From Alectoria sarmentosa (taxonomy: Eukaryota > Ascomycota > Lecanoromycetes > Lecanorales > Parmeliaceae): a stretch of DNA of 64,000 bases. The stretch is taken from the NCBI GenBank assembly GCA_009733775.1, contig WOGZ01000115.1:1-64000 (forward strand), written 5' to 3'. Below, in pieces: positions 1-10,627 of this stretch (positions are counted from its first letter, which is position 1; each line of letters opens with the position of its first letter). Position numbers and translations under genes: made by a program. A model generated the notes under the pieces. It was not told the DNA's origin. It saw only the letters and a list, made by a program, of their open reading frames with translations, and made no database searches.

Positions 1-960
1 AAATTAAATAAATTAAATAAATTAAATAAATTAAATAAATTAAATAAATTAAAATATGTATATTTGTTATTAAATTAATTAAAAAATAAGTTTTAAATAA
101 GTTTTAAATAAGTTTTAAATAATTATAATAATAATAATAATAAAATAAAATAAATGCGTGTGTGTAATCGAGTAACGACGATTAAGGTTAATTAAAATCG
201 ATTAAATCAAAAAGCTTTAATGTTACGATACATTAAAACTTTTATTATTAATCGATTTTAATCGCCGCTAGCCGACTTAACATCGCATATATCTGCGAAA
301 TAAACATATAAGTTCTTTATTATATTTTACACACATATCATAAATATATAATATAAATTTTATTTTTTGATATTTAAGCGATTTGTAATTATTACTCGAT
401 TTTCTTTTTTTGTTAATATCTTTATAGTCGTTTATCGAATCTTTTTAATTTTTACGTTTTTGAAATCGCACGACTTTATTTCATAATTGACTTTATATAA
501 TCAAATTTTAATATTTTAAAAATATCACATTGTTTGCATAAAAAGCGACTGCGCAAAAAGAGAAGTTCTGAAAATTACGTGAGATAACACTTGATAGACA
601 AATTATAATTAATTATTTTCGAATTTTAACGTTTTTATTTTAATAATTTATAAATATAAAATTATTAACGTCGTTTAAAATATCGTATATAAATTAATTA
701 ATTAATTATAAAAGCACGTTCGATATATTATTTTTTATATTTTTTAATATCGAAAAAATTAAAAAGTTTTTTAATATATAATTAATTTTTGTTTATATTA
801 TATAATTTTTTTTAAATATATAAACAATCGATTTATCAATCTCGTTAATATTAATAACGTTATAAAATTTAATTTTTTTGCGCATAATATTTTTATAATG
901 ATGATAATTATATATAAATATTTAAAGCGATGTATTATATTTCATTTGAATTATGTAAGA
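1..960. repeat. AT-rich gene-free block
   Basis: Almost entirely A and T, with no plausible coding frame. It opens with a short tandem array of the decamer aaattaaata (about 1-52), followed by taagttttaaa repeats (about 86-120) and an (ataa)n tract. The base composition changes abruptly near 960, just before the first gene. This is the usual look of a RIP-degraded repeat or an AT-isochore in filamentous ascomycetes. That origin is inferred, because no element family can be recognised. A centromere-proximal or subtelomeric edge is another possibility. Confidence 0.75.
191..262. repeat. imperfect 72-bp palindrome in AT-rich block
   Basis: The 15-mer attaaaatcgattaa at 191-205 recurs as its exact reverse complement at 248-262. 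Similarity continues inwards through an imperfect arm (aaagcttt against aaagtttt, then aatg) to a centre near 226. Each arm is about 32 nt. Some arm differences are C/T transitions, as expected if RIP mutated a once perfect palindrome. Confidence 0.6.
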
Positions 961-1064
961 ACATTTATAGAAGTGTTTTGGCGAGATGCCAGCAGTAGCC
1001 GGCTAAACCTCGGAGGGTGGTGACTTTTTGACATTCCTTTGCTTCTCCCCCCTAGTCCTCAAAA

Positions 1065-1988
1065 ATGAGCTCCACCGACACATATCCTGGAGTTCTGCAC
1101 CGCATCTCCCCACCTCTTGTTGCCTTTGAACATGGCAAAAATCCTAAATCTCAAGCCTTTGATACCGTCGTTTTTTTGGGCGGCCTTTGCGATGGACTCC
1201 TTACAGTTCCCTATGTTCCCCACATTGTCTCCGCCCTCCCTTCCTCTTGGGCTCTTGTTGAACCCATTCTTTCATCTTCCTATAGACAATTTGGAATTGC
1301 TTCACTGGGAGAAGATGTAGCTCAAATAGCGCAGCTTGTCGAATATTTTCGCACTTTACGCCCAGAGGGAAAAGTCGTTTTGCTTGGTCACTCCACAGGA
1401 AGCCAGCAGATTATGCACTACTCCATCCACCCTGGTTCTCGTCCAGAGATCGATGGTGCTATTTTTCAAGCCAGCGTCAGTGATCGCGAAGCCTTGGCTA
1501 CTTTTCTCTCATCAGATGACTACCAGTCCACTTGCGCAATTGCCCAATCCTACATCTCCGAGGGCAGAGGAGAGGACATCTTACCCTTCAAGGCGACCAT
1601 TTCCTCATTCCAGACCGCGCCCTGTTCGGCAAGGAGATGGATGAGTCTTGCAAGTCCAGGACCAGACCATGAGGGAGAAGATGACTATTTCAGTAGCGAT
1701 TTTGACGATGAGAGATTGAAGAATATATTCGGGGAGTTAGGGAAGACGGGCAAGAGAATTAGCTTTTTGTATAGCGGAAGCGATCAGTATGTGCCTAGCA
1801 CGATTGACAAGTCGAAGCTCGTGGAGAAATGGCACGAGCACGTTAGGCGGGGAGGAGCAATTGACGAGGAAAGCGGGGTTGTACGAGGCGCAACCCATAC
1901 GCTCAAGGAAGGTGGACAGCCGCTTGAAAGCCTGGTCGGAAGGATTGTTGGATTTCTAGAAAGGCTGAAAAAGGTGGACAACCAATAG
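1065..1988 (+). CDS. DUF1749 family alpha/beta hydrolase-fold protein
   Basis: Single-exon gene of 307 aa. It resembles the fungal DUF1749 family (UPF0613-type proteins), predicted alpha/beta hydrolases of unknown substrate. The N-terminal half has the core strand and turn of the fold (VVFLGGLCDGL, about residues 35-45). The nucleophile elbow is GHSTG with Ser110, and likely acid and histidine residues are Asp240 (in YSGSDQ) and His278 (in GATHTL), so the triad looks intact. No signal peptide or membrane segment is seen, so a cytosolic location is inferred. The ATG at 1065 gives a full-length family member and is the first ATG after the AT-rich block. The gene sits about 100 bp from that block, an exposed position for silencing or RIP leakage, but the frame is clean. 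Confidence 0.85.
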   Translation: MSSTDTYPGVLHRISPPLVAFEHGKNPKSQAFDTVVFLGGLCDGLLTVPYVPHIVSALPSSWALVEPILSSSYRQFGIASLGEDVAQIAQLVEYFRTLRPEGKVVLLGHSTGSQQIMHYSIHPGSRPEIDGAIFQASVSDREALATFLSSDDYQSTCAIAQSYISEGRGEDILPFKATISSFQTAPCSARRWMSLASPGPDHEGEDDYFSSDFDDERLKNIFGELGKTGKRISFLYSGSDQYVPSTIDKSKLVEKWHEHVRRGGAIDEESGVVRGATHTLKEGGQPLESLVGRIVGFLERLKKVDNQ

Positions 1989-2297
1989 AAAAAGACAAGA
2001 TGCAGGTCAAAGGAGCATACAAACCGGTAGATTCAAGAATAATAGTTCTTTCTTTCACTCAACGAGGTCAACACATGCAGGGAAACATTAAGACGAATAT
2101 TGGTGATCTAATAACATGCAGCAACCAGGCAAGTACGATACGGATACCTAGAGGCAGCATTGCAAGCCTAATCTTACATCCGACGAGCCATAATGTATCT
2201 CTAGTATGCAACAGTGATGACAGACAAGCAAAAAGCTTGCCAAAAGTCTGTGCAACGTGACATGCTGCATGTGCGTGCATGAAAACAGTAAGAAAAC
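1989..2297. other. convergent intergenic spacer
   Basis: About 310 bp between the 3' ends of the DUF1749 gene and NST1. It should hold both 3' UTRs. No gene, repeat or RNA seen. Confidence 0.6.
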
Positions 2298-5200
2298 TCA
2301 GAAGGCCCCAGGCTGCTGGAAAAGCCTCTGACCACCAATTGTTGGCATTGCTCCTCCGACTACCGGACTGCCAATATCAATTACTCTCCCACTCCCACTT
2401 GTGGACGAATTTCGTCCGGGCTCGTATCTGATGATCCAACCGGACGGGTCCTGCAAACGCGTAAACGAACCATCTCCGTTTTGTATGTTGCCAGGTATAT
2501 CGCAGATTTCAAACATCTCCAGTGAATTTATGGGCGCTTCATGTGCGGGCTTCATCGATTGCACTTCATGGAGCAAGTCTTCAGCACGGAGCCAGCCAGA
2601 ACCCAGCCCGTTCAATGGCCTGCCATCCATCTTTTCGCAGGCTGTACGTATCGCTATCCTAATTGTCGTGGCTCGGGATGGATTTGCGCGACTGGTACTG
2701 CCAATAGACCCAAAGGCGTTGCTGTTGCTCGGTCTACCAAAGCCTGTGCACTTGTCAGCAGGAAAGCGATTTAGTGAGAAGAAATCCTCCTCACCAGGCG
2801 GGTTTGACCACAGTAGCGGACCTGACATTGGCGGACCCCCGAACGGCGATTGCTGAGCTGACCAAGTATTCCCATTCCCGTTTTGCATACCACGAGGAAG
2901 ATTGTCCATTCTTGTGGCTGTATCACAGATGATCAGTGTTGAAATGCAGAAGAAATATATATCGACTTACTGCCAACAGGATCTGAGAACCCCGAGTTGA
3001 TACCAAACCCTTGTCGTAGGGAACGGGGTGCTCCGGGAGCCATACTTCCTCGCCGAGAATCGTTGGGATTGGATGTCAACGCAACGTCAGTATCGTCAAG
3101 TAAAGCACTGCTCCCAAGATGATTACTGAGGTCGTCAACGTCCATACTCGTAGGCGTTGCGTTTCCCCCTTGCTGGTGAGGAGCGACGCTCAAAGGTCGC
3201 TTTATTGGAGCTGGGCGGGCGATGGGTTGTGCTTGCGCAGGTGTAGTTGGAGTCTCAAAGCCGGACCTATCGAAGGATGCTGAAGTATTTCTTGAGTGGG
3301 TATGAGATGGTATGTTGTCTCGAGACAAGCCGTAGCGAGAAACATCATTCGGACCGATGCTCGACAGACCATTGGGCGAAATTTGCGACGGTGGAGGATC
3401 CATCATACCTGCTCGTCCTGGTGGCATCTGCCTCGATCCATTGTTGGCATTGTTGGCAGGCGGAAATGGGATTCCGTTTGGTGCCATGAAGTTTCGGTAT
3501 TGGTTAGTGCCGACAACGGCTTGGTTTGAGTACAAAGCAGGATGGTGTGACGATTGTTGGGTCATTGGTGACAGCGGAGGACCAAAAGTCGACGAGGGAA
3601 ACGCATTCGCTAGCATTGATGGCATGCTAGAGAGGCCTGGCGGCTGTGAGACTTGTCCGGAGGGCGCACCGATAGGAGAGTAGTGAGAGGATGGTTGGGA
3701 TTGCTGTGTGAGAATGGGTTGAATCGCTAATTTTCCTGGCCCGATCAACGTCCCGTTCGGCTCAGCCGGCACAACCGGGGAAGTTGTGGAGCTCGACGAA
3801 GCGGGTAGGCATGTTTTGGGAGAATTGTTGCGTGACTCTTGGAACGATGGCTGACGCTGGCGCATCGGCGTGGGAGCCTTGGGCACGACAGGAGTGGCGA
3901 TCTGAAGATGTGGGGACGCATGACTGCTTGTTGTGAGAGGTGGATGAAGACCCAAAGGCACTGAGCCAGCGATAGAAGGACCGTTGGCCGGCGATGGTCT
4001 CTTGGGGATACTTTGGGCCATTTGCACAGACTGCTTCACTGCTGATTCGTATTTTCTGTTTTGGGTTTTCGCCTCGGCTTCGCTCTTTGCTCTGGAATCA
4101 CGCTCTTTCTTTTCCCTGGCTTCTTTCTCCTTGAATTCTCGCTCTTCACGTTCCTTTATCTTGATCTCCTCACGCTTCTTTTTTTCGCGGTCCTTCTGCT
4201 CTCGTTGTTTCCGCTCCTGTTCAGCCTGTTGTTCTTTGGCCTCTTGCAGCCGTCTCTGCTTTTCTGCTTCCTTTCTTTGTTTCTCTTCTTCCTGGGCTTT
4301 TTTCTCTGCTTCTTTTTTCCTCCGCTGCTCTTCTTTTCTCTGACGCAGCTCCTCGGTCTTTTTCTCTTCAAGTACCTTGGCAGCAGCTTCTTCAGTGGCC
4401 TTCTCCAAGTCACGTTTCGCCTTCTCCTCGTCCTTGGCTTGCTTATGCTGGCGCTTCTTGTCCTTCTTCTTCTGCGCTTCCTTGGCCTTTTTGGCTTCAC
4501 GTTGAGCGCCGACACGAGACTCGTCGTCTAATTCCTCGAGCAACTTTTGTTGTCGCTCAAGGGCCACTTTCTCTCGATATGCCGTTAGGACTCGCTGTTC
4601 GAACATTCGCGCTGCGAATATTTGAAACATTCTACGTCCTTCTTTCATCCGGTCCTTCTCGCTCATTGACCCCTAAGAAAGTCCTCAGTACGACGAGTTC
4701 AAAAAATGTATCATCAGCCCTTACCATGTCATCTTCTTCATCGTCTTCATCGTATTCTTGACTATCGTACTCTTCGTCTTCGTCGTCATCATAGCCATCA
4801 TCATCCAGAGGTGGACCATGATTGTGACCTTGCATTGACTGGTGACCCATACCAGCAGCAGCATACTGTGCTTCTTCTTCTCGTTGCATCCGCCGTTCGG
4901 CAAGCTGCTCCATCATCTCGATAAACTTCTTGCCATCGTTCTTGAGTAGATCATCTGCAACTGTCAGTATTCCATCTAGGAAGCATCAGCACATTGGGAG
5001 TAATGACTGCACATGGGCGGGCGTGTGGCGTACCTTGCACTGTGAGATTTTCGCCAAAATTGAAGAAGTCTGTAGATGGTCCAGCTTGCTCTTCTCCATC
5101 ATCGTCCTCGCTTATCTCGTCATCCTCCTCTTCATCACTGTAGTCATCTTCTTCAATAGCCTCCTCATCTTCTCGGATTTCCTGAATGCGACCCCTGGAA

Positions 5201-6324
5201 GACCGTCCGTTGAGCATTTGAGGGTGCCGATTCGGCGGAGCTCGAGACATTGGATGATGGAATTGAGGAGGCGCCATTATTGTTCCGTCCTGGCCAAGAA
5301 TCTGCTGAGTATTGGCATATTGCTCGAGTTCTTCGTAATAAGCGTCGTATAATACCTCCAGCTCCTCCTCGATGGCTGTCCGCTTCCGACCACAAACAGT
5401 ACAACTACAAGAATGCTTTTGCTGTTCTTTCATTTTCTTCAAGACGGCTTCCTTTTCAACTTTGACCAAAGATCGCCGGTCTTCTTCACCCAAAGACAGC
5501 CAGAACTCTTTGATCCTCTCTCGTTCTTCTGCTGTTGATGTGTTCCAAATGCGGTCTTTGGAGGTATTTTGTGTAGAGCGATGAGTTCCGGATGGAAGAG
5601 ACTGCCCAAGTGGAGGGGGAGGTGGCGGAGGAGGTGGCTGGAATGATGTGGGATTAGAGGGTGGCATGTGGTTCGCCGTAGGGTAATCTACCTGAGGAGC
5701 TGAGCTGGACTTTGCTCCCCTCTTTTTCTTGGCTTTACTACCAGGCAGCTCCGTAGATGGATAGCTATGTAGAGCATGGCCATTAGTTCGGGGTGGAGCG
5801 TAATTACTCGTGTACTCCCAAGAGAGGTCCTCCCCATCATCAGGTTCATACTGCTCTGGATCGCCATAATCTGAACCCCCGTAATCATATCCATTAGCCT
5901 CTCCTCGATCCTGTGCCGCAGCCATCTCTTTAACAATGTCTTGATATGCATTGTCTGCTACATTCGCGAATTCCTGTGCAAGCTGGGAACCCGTCATTGC
6001 ATGTTGCTCTGCGGCCTTTCTCGCGGCTTCCTTTTGACGTCTTTTTTGCTTCTTCTTGTTGACCCCACTACTGCCAGGCGCATCATCAAGGGGTTCCTGG
6101 GTAACGTCACTGGTGGACTGTGCCGGCCCCGGGGATGAGATTCGATGGGTTGCCTTGCCCGTCAGCTGATTAGGCTTCATATTTTCCAGAGGCTTCATAA
6201 CTTCAGATGGGAGGCCACTAGTTTTGATCTCTTTCGTACTGCCGGCCTTCGAAACAATTTTCGTAGCTGACAGCTTGGTTTGATTCTTTGAGCTCGATAT
6301 CTTAGTTTGTGTATTTGAAGGCAT
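2298..6324 (-). CDS. NST1: stress response protein Nst1
   Basis: Four exons, complement(join(2298..2917,2971..4672,4725..4954,5034..6324)), 1280 aa; all junctions keep frame and have GT..AG ends. Nst1 is a fungal protein first linked to salt stress in yeast; its molecular role is unclear. Recognisable parts, in order: a basic N-terminus; a proline run near residue 230; the conserved block beginning IKEFWLSLGEEDRR (about 271-345) with the cysteine cluster CSCTVCGRK; acidic stretches around 385-420 and 470-505; the conserved segment MKEGRRMFQIFAARMFEQR just after exon 3 starts; a long lysine/glutamate-rich coiled coil (about 540-720); and a low-complexity Ser/Pro/Asn tail. Length and order match filamentous fungal Nst1. 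It is divergent from RHO2, with a 740-bp shared upstream region. Confidence 0.92.
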
Positions 6325-7064
6325 TCTTGCTGCACACTACCAGCTCCGAGGGAGTGTGTGCTGTAGAATTTGCAGAGCTTGCAAAGAAGCCTCCAGAGCC
6401 CGTGGAGAGTCAGGAAGGGTCTGTCAAGGCAGTGGAGACGAGCATTCGGTGCTGATGACCGGGATACTGTGCCTAAGCAAGATTAAAGGAATAGGTTGCG
6501 GCACAAAGGTCCGATGTATAGATGGTAAATGGTCTGTAGTGTCGACAGCCAGGACTTTGAATTCAATGTTAGTGCTTGGGAGTGTAACTTCTCTGGATCA
6601 TATGCTTTGTTCAAGGATTAAGACGTCCCACCAACCCTAGAAAAATACCGCTACTGTATCAAAAACGATGCCGCCAATTAACCGAAACAGATTCAATAAC
6701 TTCTCCAATCACTGCTTACCTACTCTAACTCATGGATCATCTAGATTGGTGTACAATTCCTATGCCCCTCTACCGCATCGAATCGGACTAATGACGGCGG
6801 GGCTGTCATTGAAGTCCATCCTTTGAGGATCCATCCATCCCCAAATCCATCTCCCAGGAAGACTGATAAGACCGCACCTTGTCTTGAAACGAGTCTTCCT
6901 AGCCGCAAGCAGAAAGACACCTATTCCGATTCACCATAGACCTGGGTAGCGGGACTGGGAGCATTACGGGCAGTTTCAAAGTAACGAGCTGTACTGCGCC
7001 AGTTCACGCTTGTAGGGTTTATATCGCCCCGGGCAGAGACAAAGAGGACCGAGAAACTCCTACA
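6325..7064. promoter_or_regulatory. divergent promoter region NST1/RHO2
   Basis: 740 bp between the start codons of NST1 (-) and RHO2 (+). It must contain both promoters and 5' UTRs. No named site, repeat or RNA gene was recognised. Short ORFs here lack coding character. Confidence 0.6.
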
Positions 7065-8144
7065 ATGGCTCAACAACAAGGGCAGAATGTGATGCGAAGG
7101 TACGTCGCAAGATGTCTAGACGTGGCAGCACCTGTGATGGCATCGTTCACTCAGCATTCCGAAAATAAAGAGAAGCGGAGGCGCATTCTCATATGTAAGA
7201 TACCCGAGGGTATCGTCTTGGCGAGCCCATGCTATGGAGTCGCTCGTTCAGTACATATGAAAAGGCTATCCGTGGAACTTTGCCATGCAATGTTTTGAGT
7301 CTTCCAGCCGAATGCATCCTGATACGTCCCTATATAGAAATCATGCTCTGGTCTCTATTTAGATGCTGACCTCTGCAAACATCCAGGAAACTGGTAATCA
7401 TTGGCGATGGTGCCTGCGGGAAGACAAGTCTTCTGAGTGTCTTCACCCTGGGATATTTTCCCACAGTAAGTAGTATGACTACCCAGGCGCGCTCTGTGGC
7501 TAATGATGTATAGCATTATGTGAGTTATAGAATCCTCCAGACATTTGCGGAATAGCAAAGACAAGGCATTTTGAATAGGAGCTGAACCTGTAATTCCTCA
7601 TGCAGGTGCCTACGGTGTTCGAGAATTATGTTACGGACTGCAGAGTAGACGGGAAATCTGTGCAATTGGCGTTATGGGATACAGCAGGTCAGGAAGACTA
7701 TGAAAGATTACGGCCTTTGGCGTATTCGAAAGCCCACGTTATTCTGATCGGCTTCTCCATTGATACACCAGACTCGTTAGATAACGTGAAACACAAGGTA
7801 CGCTTATAGCATTCATAAAATGTTAGAATGCTTGTACCTGCTGATCTTCGCAGTGGGTCGAGGAAGCCAATGAACGCTGTCCTGGGGTTCCTATAATCCT
7901 TGTTGGTCTGAAAAAGGACCTCCGAGAAGACCCCATGGCTCAGGAAGAGATGCGCAAGAAGTCACTGCATTTTACGAGCGAGAACGAGGGAACAAATGCA
8001 GCTCGGGAAATAGGTGCACGAAAATACCTGGAATGCTCCTCTCTGACCGGCGAAGGAGTGGACGATGTGTTTGAAGCTGCGACTCGAGCAGCCTTGCTCA
8101 CATTTGAGAAGAGCGAAAGGGGAGGATGCTGCGTGATCTTATAG
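7065..8144 (+). CDS. RHO2: Rho-family small GTPase Rho2
   Basis: Five exons, join(7065..7099,7387..7465,7514..7519,7606..7797,7854..8144), 200 aa. Rho2 is a membrane-bound Rho GTPase that controls cell-wall synthesis, upstream of protein kinase C in fission yeast. Visible motifs: P-loop GDGACGKT (residues 18-25), effector loop YVPTVFENY, switch II DTAGQEDYERLRP, and C-terminal CAAX box CVIL, where the Leu predicts geranylgeranylation. Wording such as YVTDCRVDGKSVQLALWD is typical of Rho2 rather than Rho1, Rho3 or Cdc42. Exon 3 is only 6 nt (codons CAT TAT). It is required: without it the effector loop would lack the His-Tyr between FPT and VPTVFEN. Intron 1 is long (287 nt); the others are 48-86 nt. 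Confidence 0.95.
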
Positions 8145-8579
8145 GGATCTGCACGAAGATGGAACTTACGCTGCTGTTCATGCGTCTCGATAGAGACTAG
8201 AAGCTTGGGTCTCGCTGGGATCCGACACTGGTTGAAACTGCACAGCATTTGCGGGCGTTGCTACGGCTTTGTCTCTGTATTTTAGGTTGCTTTTTATCGG
8301 AGCAAGGACGGCTGTTGATTATGCAGCTTCGAAAAGCGTTAGATGGGGCGTCGCCGAATTTGGAAACATACCTCACCAATTGATCTGGTTCGACTTTGAA
8401 CGATGAGCATCCAAATAGGTTCAGTGACCCTGATGGCGAAAGGATCAAATTTACAACACCAGGGTCATTGGCCTTGCCTTGGCAATTTCAAGTGCCACAG
8501 ACGAGGTATGAAAGCGATCATTCAAAATGCCAGCCGATGATGACACAGCGTACTCGGGCATCGTCTTCCTACGGCGTCC
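8145..8579. other. convergent spacer RHO2/mL40
   Basis: 435 bp between the convergent 3' ends of RHO2 and the mL40 gene. Only 3' UTR sequence is expected. No further feature seen. Confidence 0.55.
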
Positions 8580-9213
8580 TCATCCCCTTGTCCATCCTCC
8601 GTCCCACCCTCCCCGACTAGGCCCCTCGGTCTGTGCTCTCGCATACTCTATCGGCATACCCCCGTTTCCCACGACACCTGCCCCTTGTGCGACCTTCGGA
8701 CCCCCATATATCCCCTTCCTGCTCACAGCCTGCCTGTATAACCTCCCTCCATCACCTACACCTAATCGCAATTCCTCGCAGGCGGCACGCATGGCATTGT
8801 ATTGGCGCTCCAATTCTCGCTCTCGCAGTAGACGGTCCCGATGCATTATTAGCTGGGCCGCGCGGTGGATGGTCCAATGACGAAGGGAGCGCAGGCGTGA
8901 GAGACGGAGGGGGCGAGGAGTTAGAGGGTGGTGGAGGTGGTAGCGTATTAGAGCTGCCGGGACATAGGTTCAGTTCGGTAGGCAAGGAAAAGGATTGGGG
9001 GGGGGGGGGAGCTGGACTTATTCGCGGATCTTTCCTCGGACGTTTGCTGTCGCGAGCATCAAGTCTTGCACTTGTAGAGAAGGGCGAATTCTGGTACGTC
9101 AATGGCATTTGTCTGACAATGGGCTCGGCCAAGCGCATGGCCGAGCTTCCTCGAGACATAGGTGGGATGCGGAGAGCTGTTGCGAGAGATTTCAGGGCCG
9201 GGGAGAGCTTCAT
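8580..9213 (-). CDS. MRPL28: mitochondrial large-subunit ribosomal protein mL40 (Mrpl28)
   Basis: Two exons, complement(join(8580..8953,9018..9213)), 189 aa. The N-terminus is rich in Arg, Ser and Ala with few acids and a FSTSARL stretch near residue 46, typical of a mitochondrial presequence. After the junction the protein reads RITLIRYHLHHPLTPRPL, then LRHWTIHRA, then RERELERQYNAMRAACEELR, the conserved core of fungal mL40. Splicing is needed because the frame changes and an in-frame TGA lies in the unspliced sequence. The intron (8954..9017, 64 nt) has an unusual GTCCAG donor, a CTGAAC branch site and a CAG acceptor. It contains a 13-base C run on the coding strand (G run at 8997-9009), prone to sequencing error or length variation. 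The frame restoration at RITLIRY supports the model. Confidence 0.85.
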
Positions 9214-10627
9214 TGCGATGCAACGTCAATGGTTGTATGGGAAAGGAAATTTGCGAGTCGTGTTGGTCGAACGATGCCTTCTTTTGCTCCTTCCGAGGTT
9301 CCTTGTTCGTGTCCATCGCTAACCCCAGAATTCTTCGAGTCGGAGAATTGTTTGACCGATGAACCCTGCAACCTGAACTCTAAAATAGATAGTTCTTGGG
9401 TGACCTTTTCTCTTCCTCTTCCTCTTCCTCTTCCTCTTCCTCTTTCAAATTTTCAAACTCATCCAACCCTCATCCTAATGACACCAGTCCAAGCGGAACG
9501 ACTTGACCTCTAGGCTCTGAGACAGGTTGGAGATGCCAACAGGCCTTTGATTGGTCGACAGTCTCATTCTACTGTTGTCCTGATGCCGGAGAATCAAGGA
9601 TACCTTACTTATCTAGGACCCTTTGGAGTCAGTGAGTCTAAGATAAGAGTCTTTACCTTAATTTAGTATCATTTACACCCTTGTTGCTGTTAGACCTGTA
9701 CTCGATATAGCTACAGCGTGGGTTCGAATCCAGAGGCACACTGTCAGCGCGTTGTTAAAAAAACAGGCGTTCCACGAAGGGTCGGACCGTGCTACGTAAG
9801 GGGCTACGTAAACGAGAGTATCTCAAAGAGTCGTCTATCGGGAGGATACTTGGTCACGACTATGAGACGAGAGAAGGGATAAACTGAAATCCACCGACGA
9901 TGGCCTTCTAGAGGAGGACATTATTATCTACAACGTGGCCGAGAGAGTCAGGGGAATGTGCTGGTGTAATGTCGATAGTAGATGGCGGGAGAAAACGTCT
10001 TTGATCGGCATGTGTCATTTATTGCAAATGCGGTTTAGGGGATCCATACTCGATGACGATACTTGTAGTAATACCTAGCTATTTACTTTAGGGAGTGGAC
10101 TGCTCTGGGCCCTTGGCCTGTCCCGCAGTAAAAGTATAGTTGACATTACACACACACATTCAGTATCACCCTTGAACAAAAAGACTTGGCGGAGTATGCA
10201 ATCAAGTTGAAAGTATGAACGAATGGCAATACTGTATTGCTCCGTGATGATCTTCCGCTGCGCGGTCCAAAGCGCATTTAGCAGTGGGGTAAAGATACTT
10301 CATTACCGTACCTTAGACAGCTAGCTAGACAGTTTAGCGGCATCAGTCAACCACTCAAATCCAGAAAGATGCATCATGCATCATGCACAAAGTAAGGTAA
10401 TAATGATGCTTAAAGTAATGCACAATGCTTGTAGAGTTAACCCCGCAAATCTATACAATACTAAAAGTACAGTATGACGCTCTCTTGCATCCTATTCCCA
10501 TCACACCCCTTTTGTTTTCCTTCCGCCCTTTTTCTTTCCTTCAGCTTGCTCTTAAATTCTAAAGAGAGAAGCCCAATGTGCTCATGCTTCTCTTCTTCAC
10601 CTTGACAACCTCATCACCCCTGGAGCC
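9214..10627. other. gene-free 1.4-kb stretch with microsatellite
   Basis: Lies between the divergent mL40 and MFS genes, so it carries both promoters. It holds a TCTTCC hexamer microsatellite (about 9411-9444), a duplicated ctacgtaa motif near 9795-9812, a short CA repeat near 10148, and a gcatcat repeat near 10371-10385. A B-box-like string ggttcgaatcc at 9720-9731 lacks tRNA folding partners. No coding region recognised. Confidence 0.5.

Noticed and set aside
9715..9740. tRNA-like T-loop string ggttcgaatcc
   Set aside because: The flanking five bases do not pair as a T-stem, and no acceptor, D or anticodon arm can be built around it. At most a SINE or tRNA fossil.
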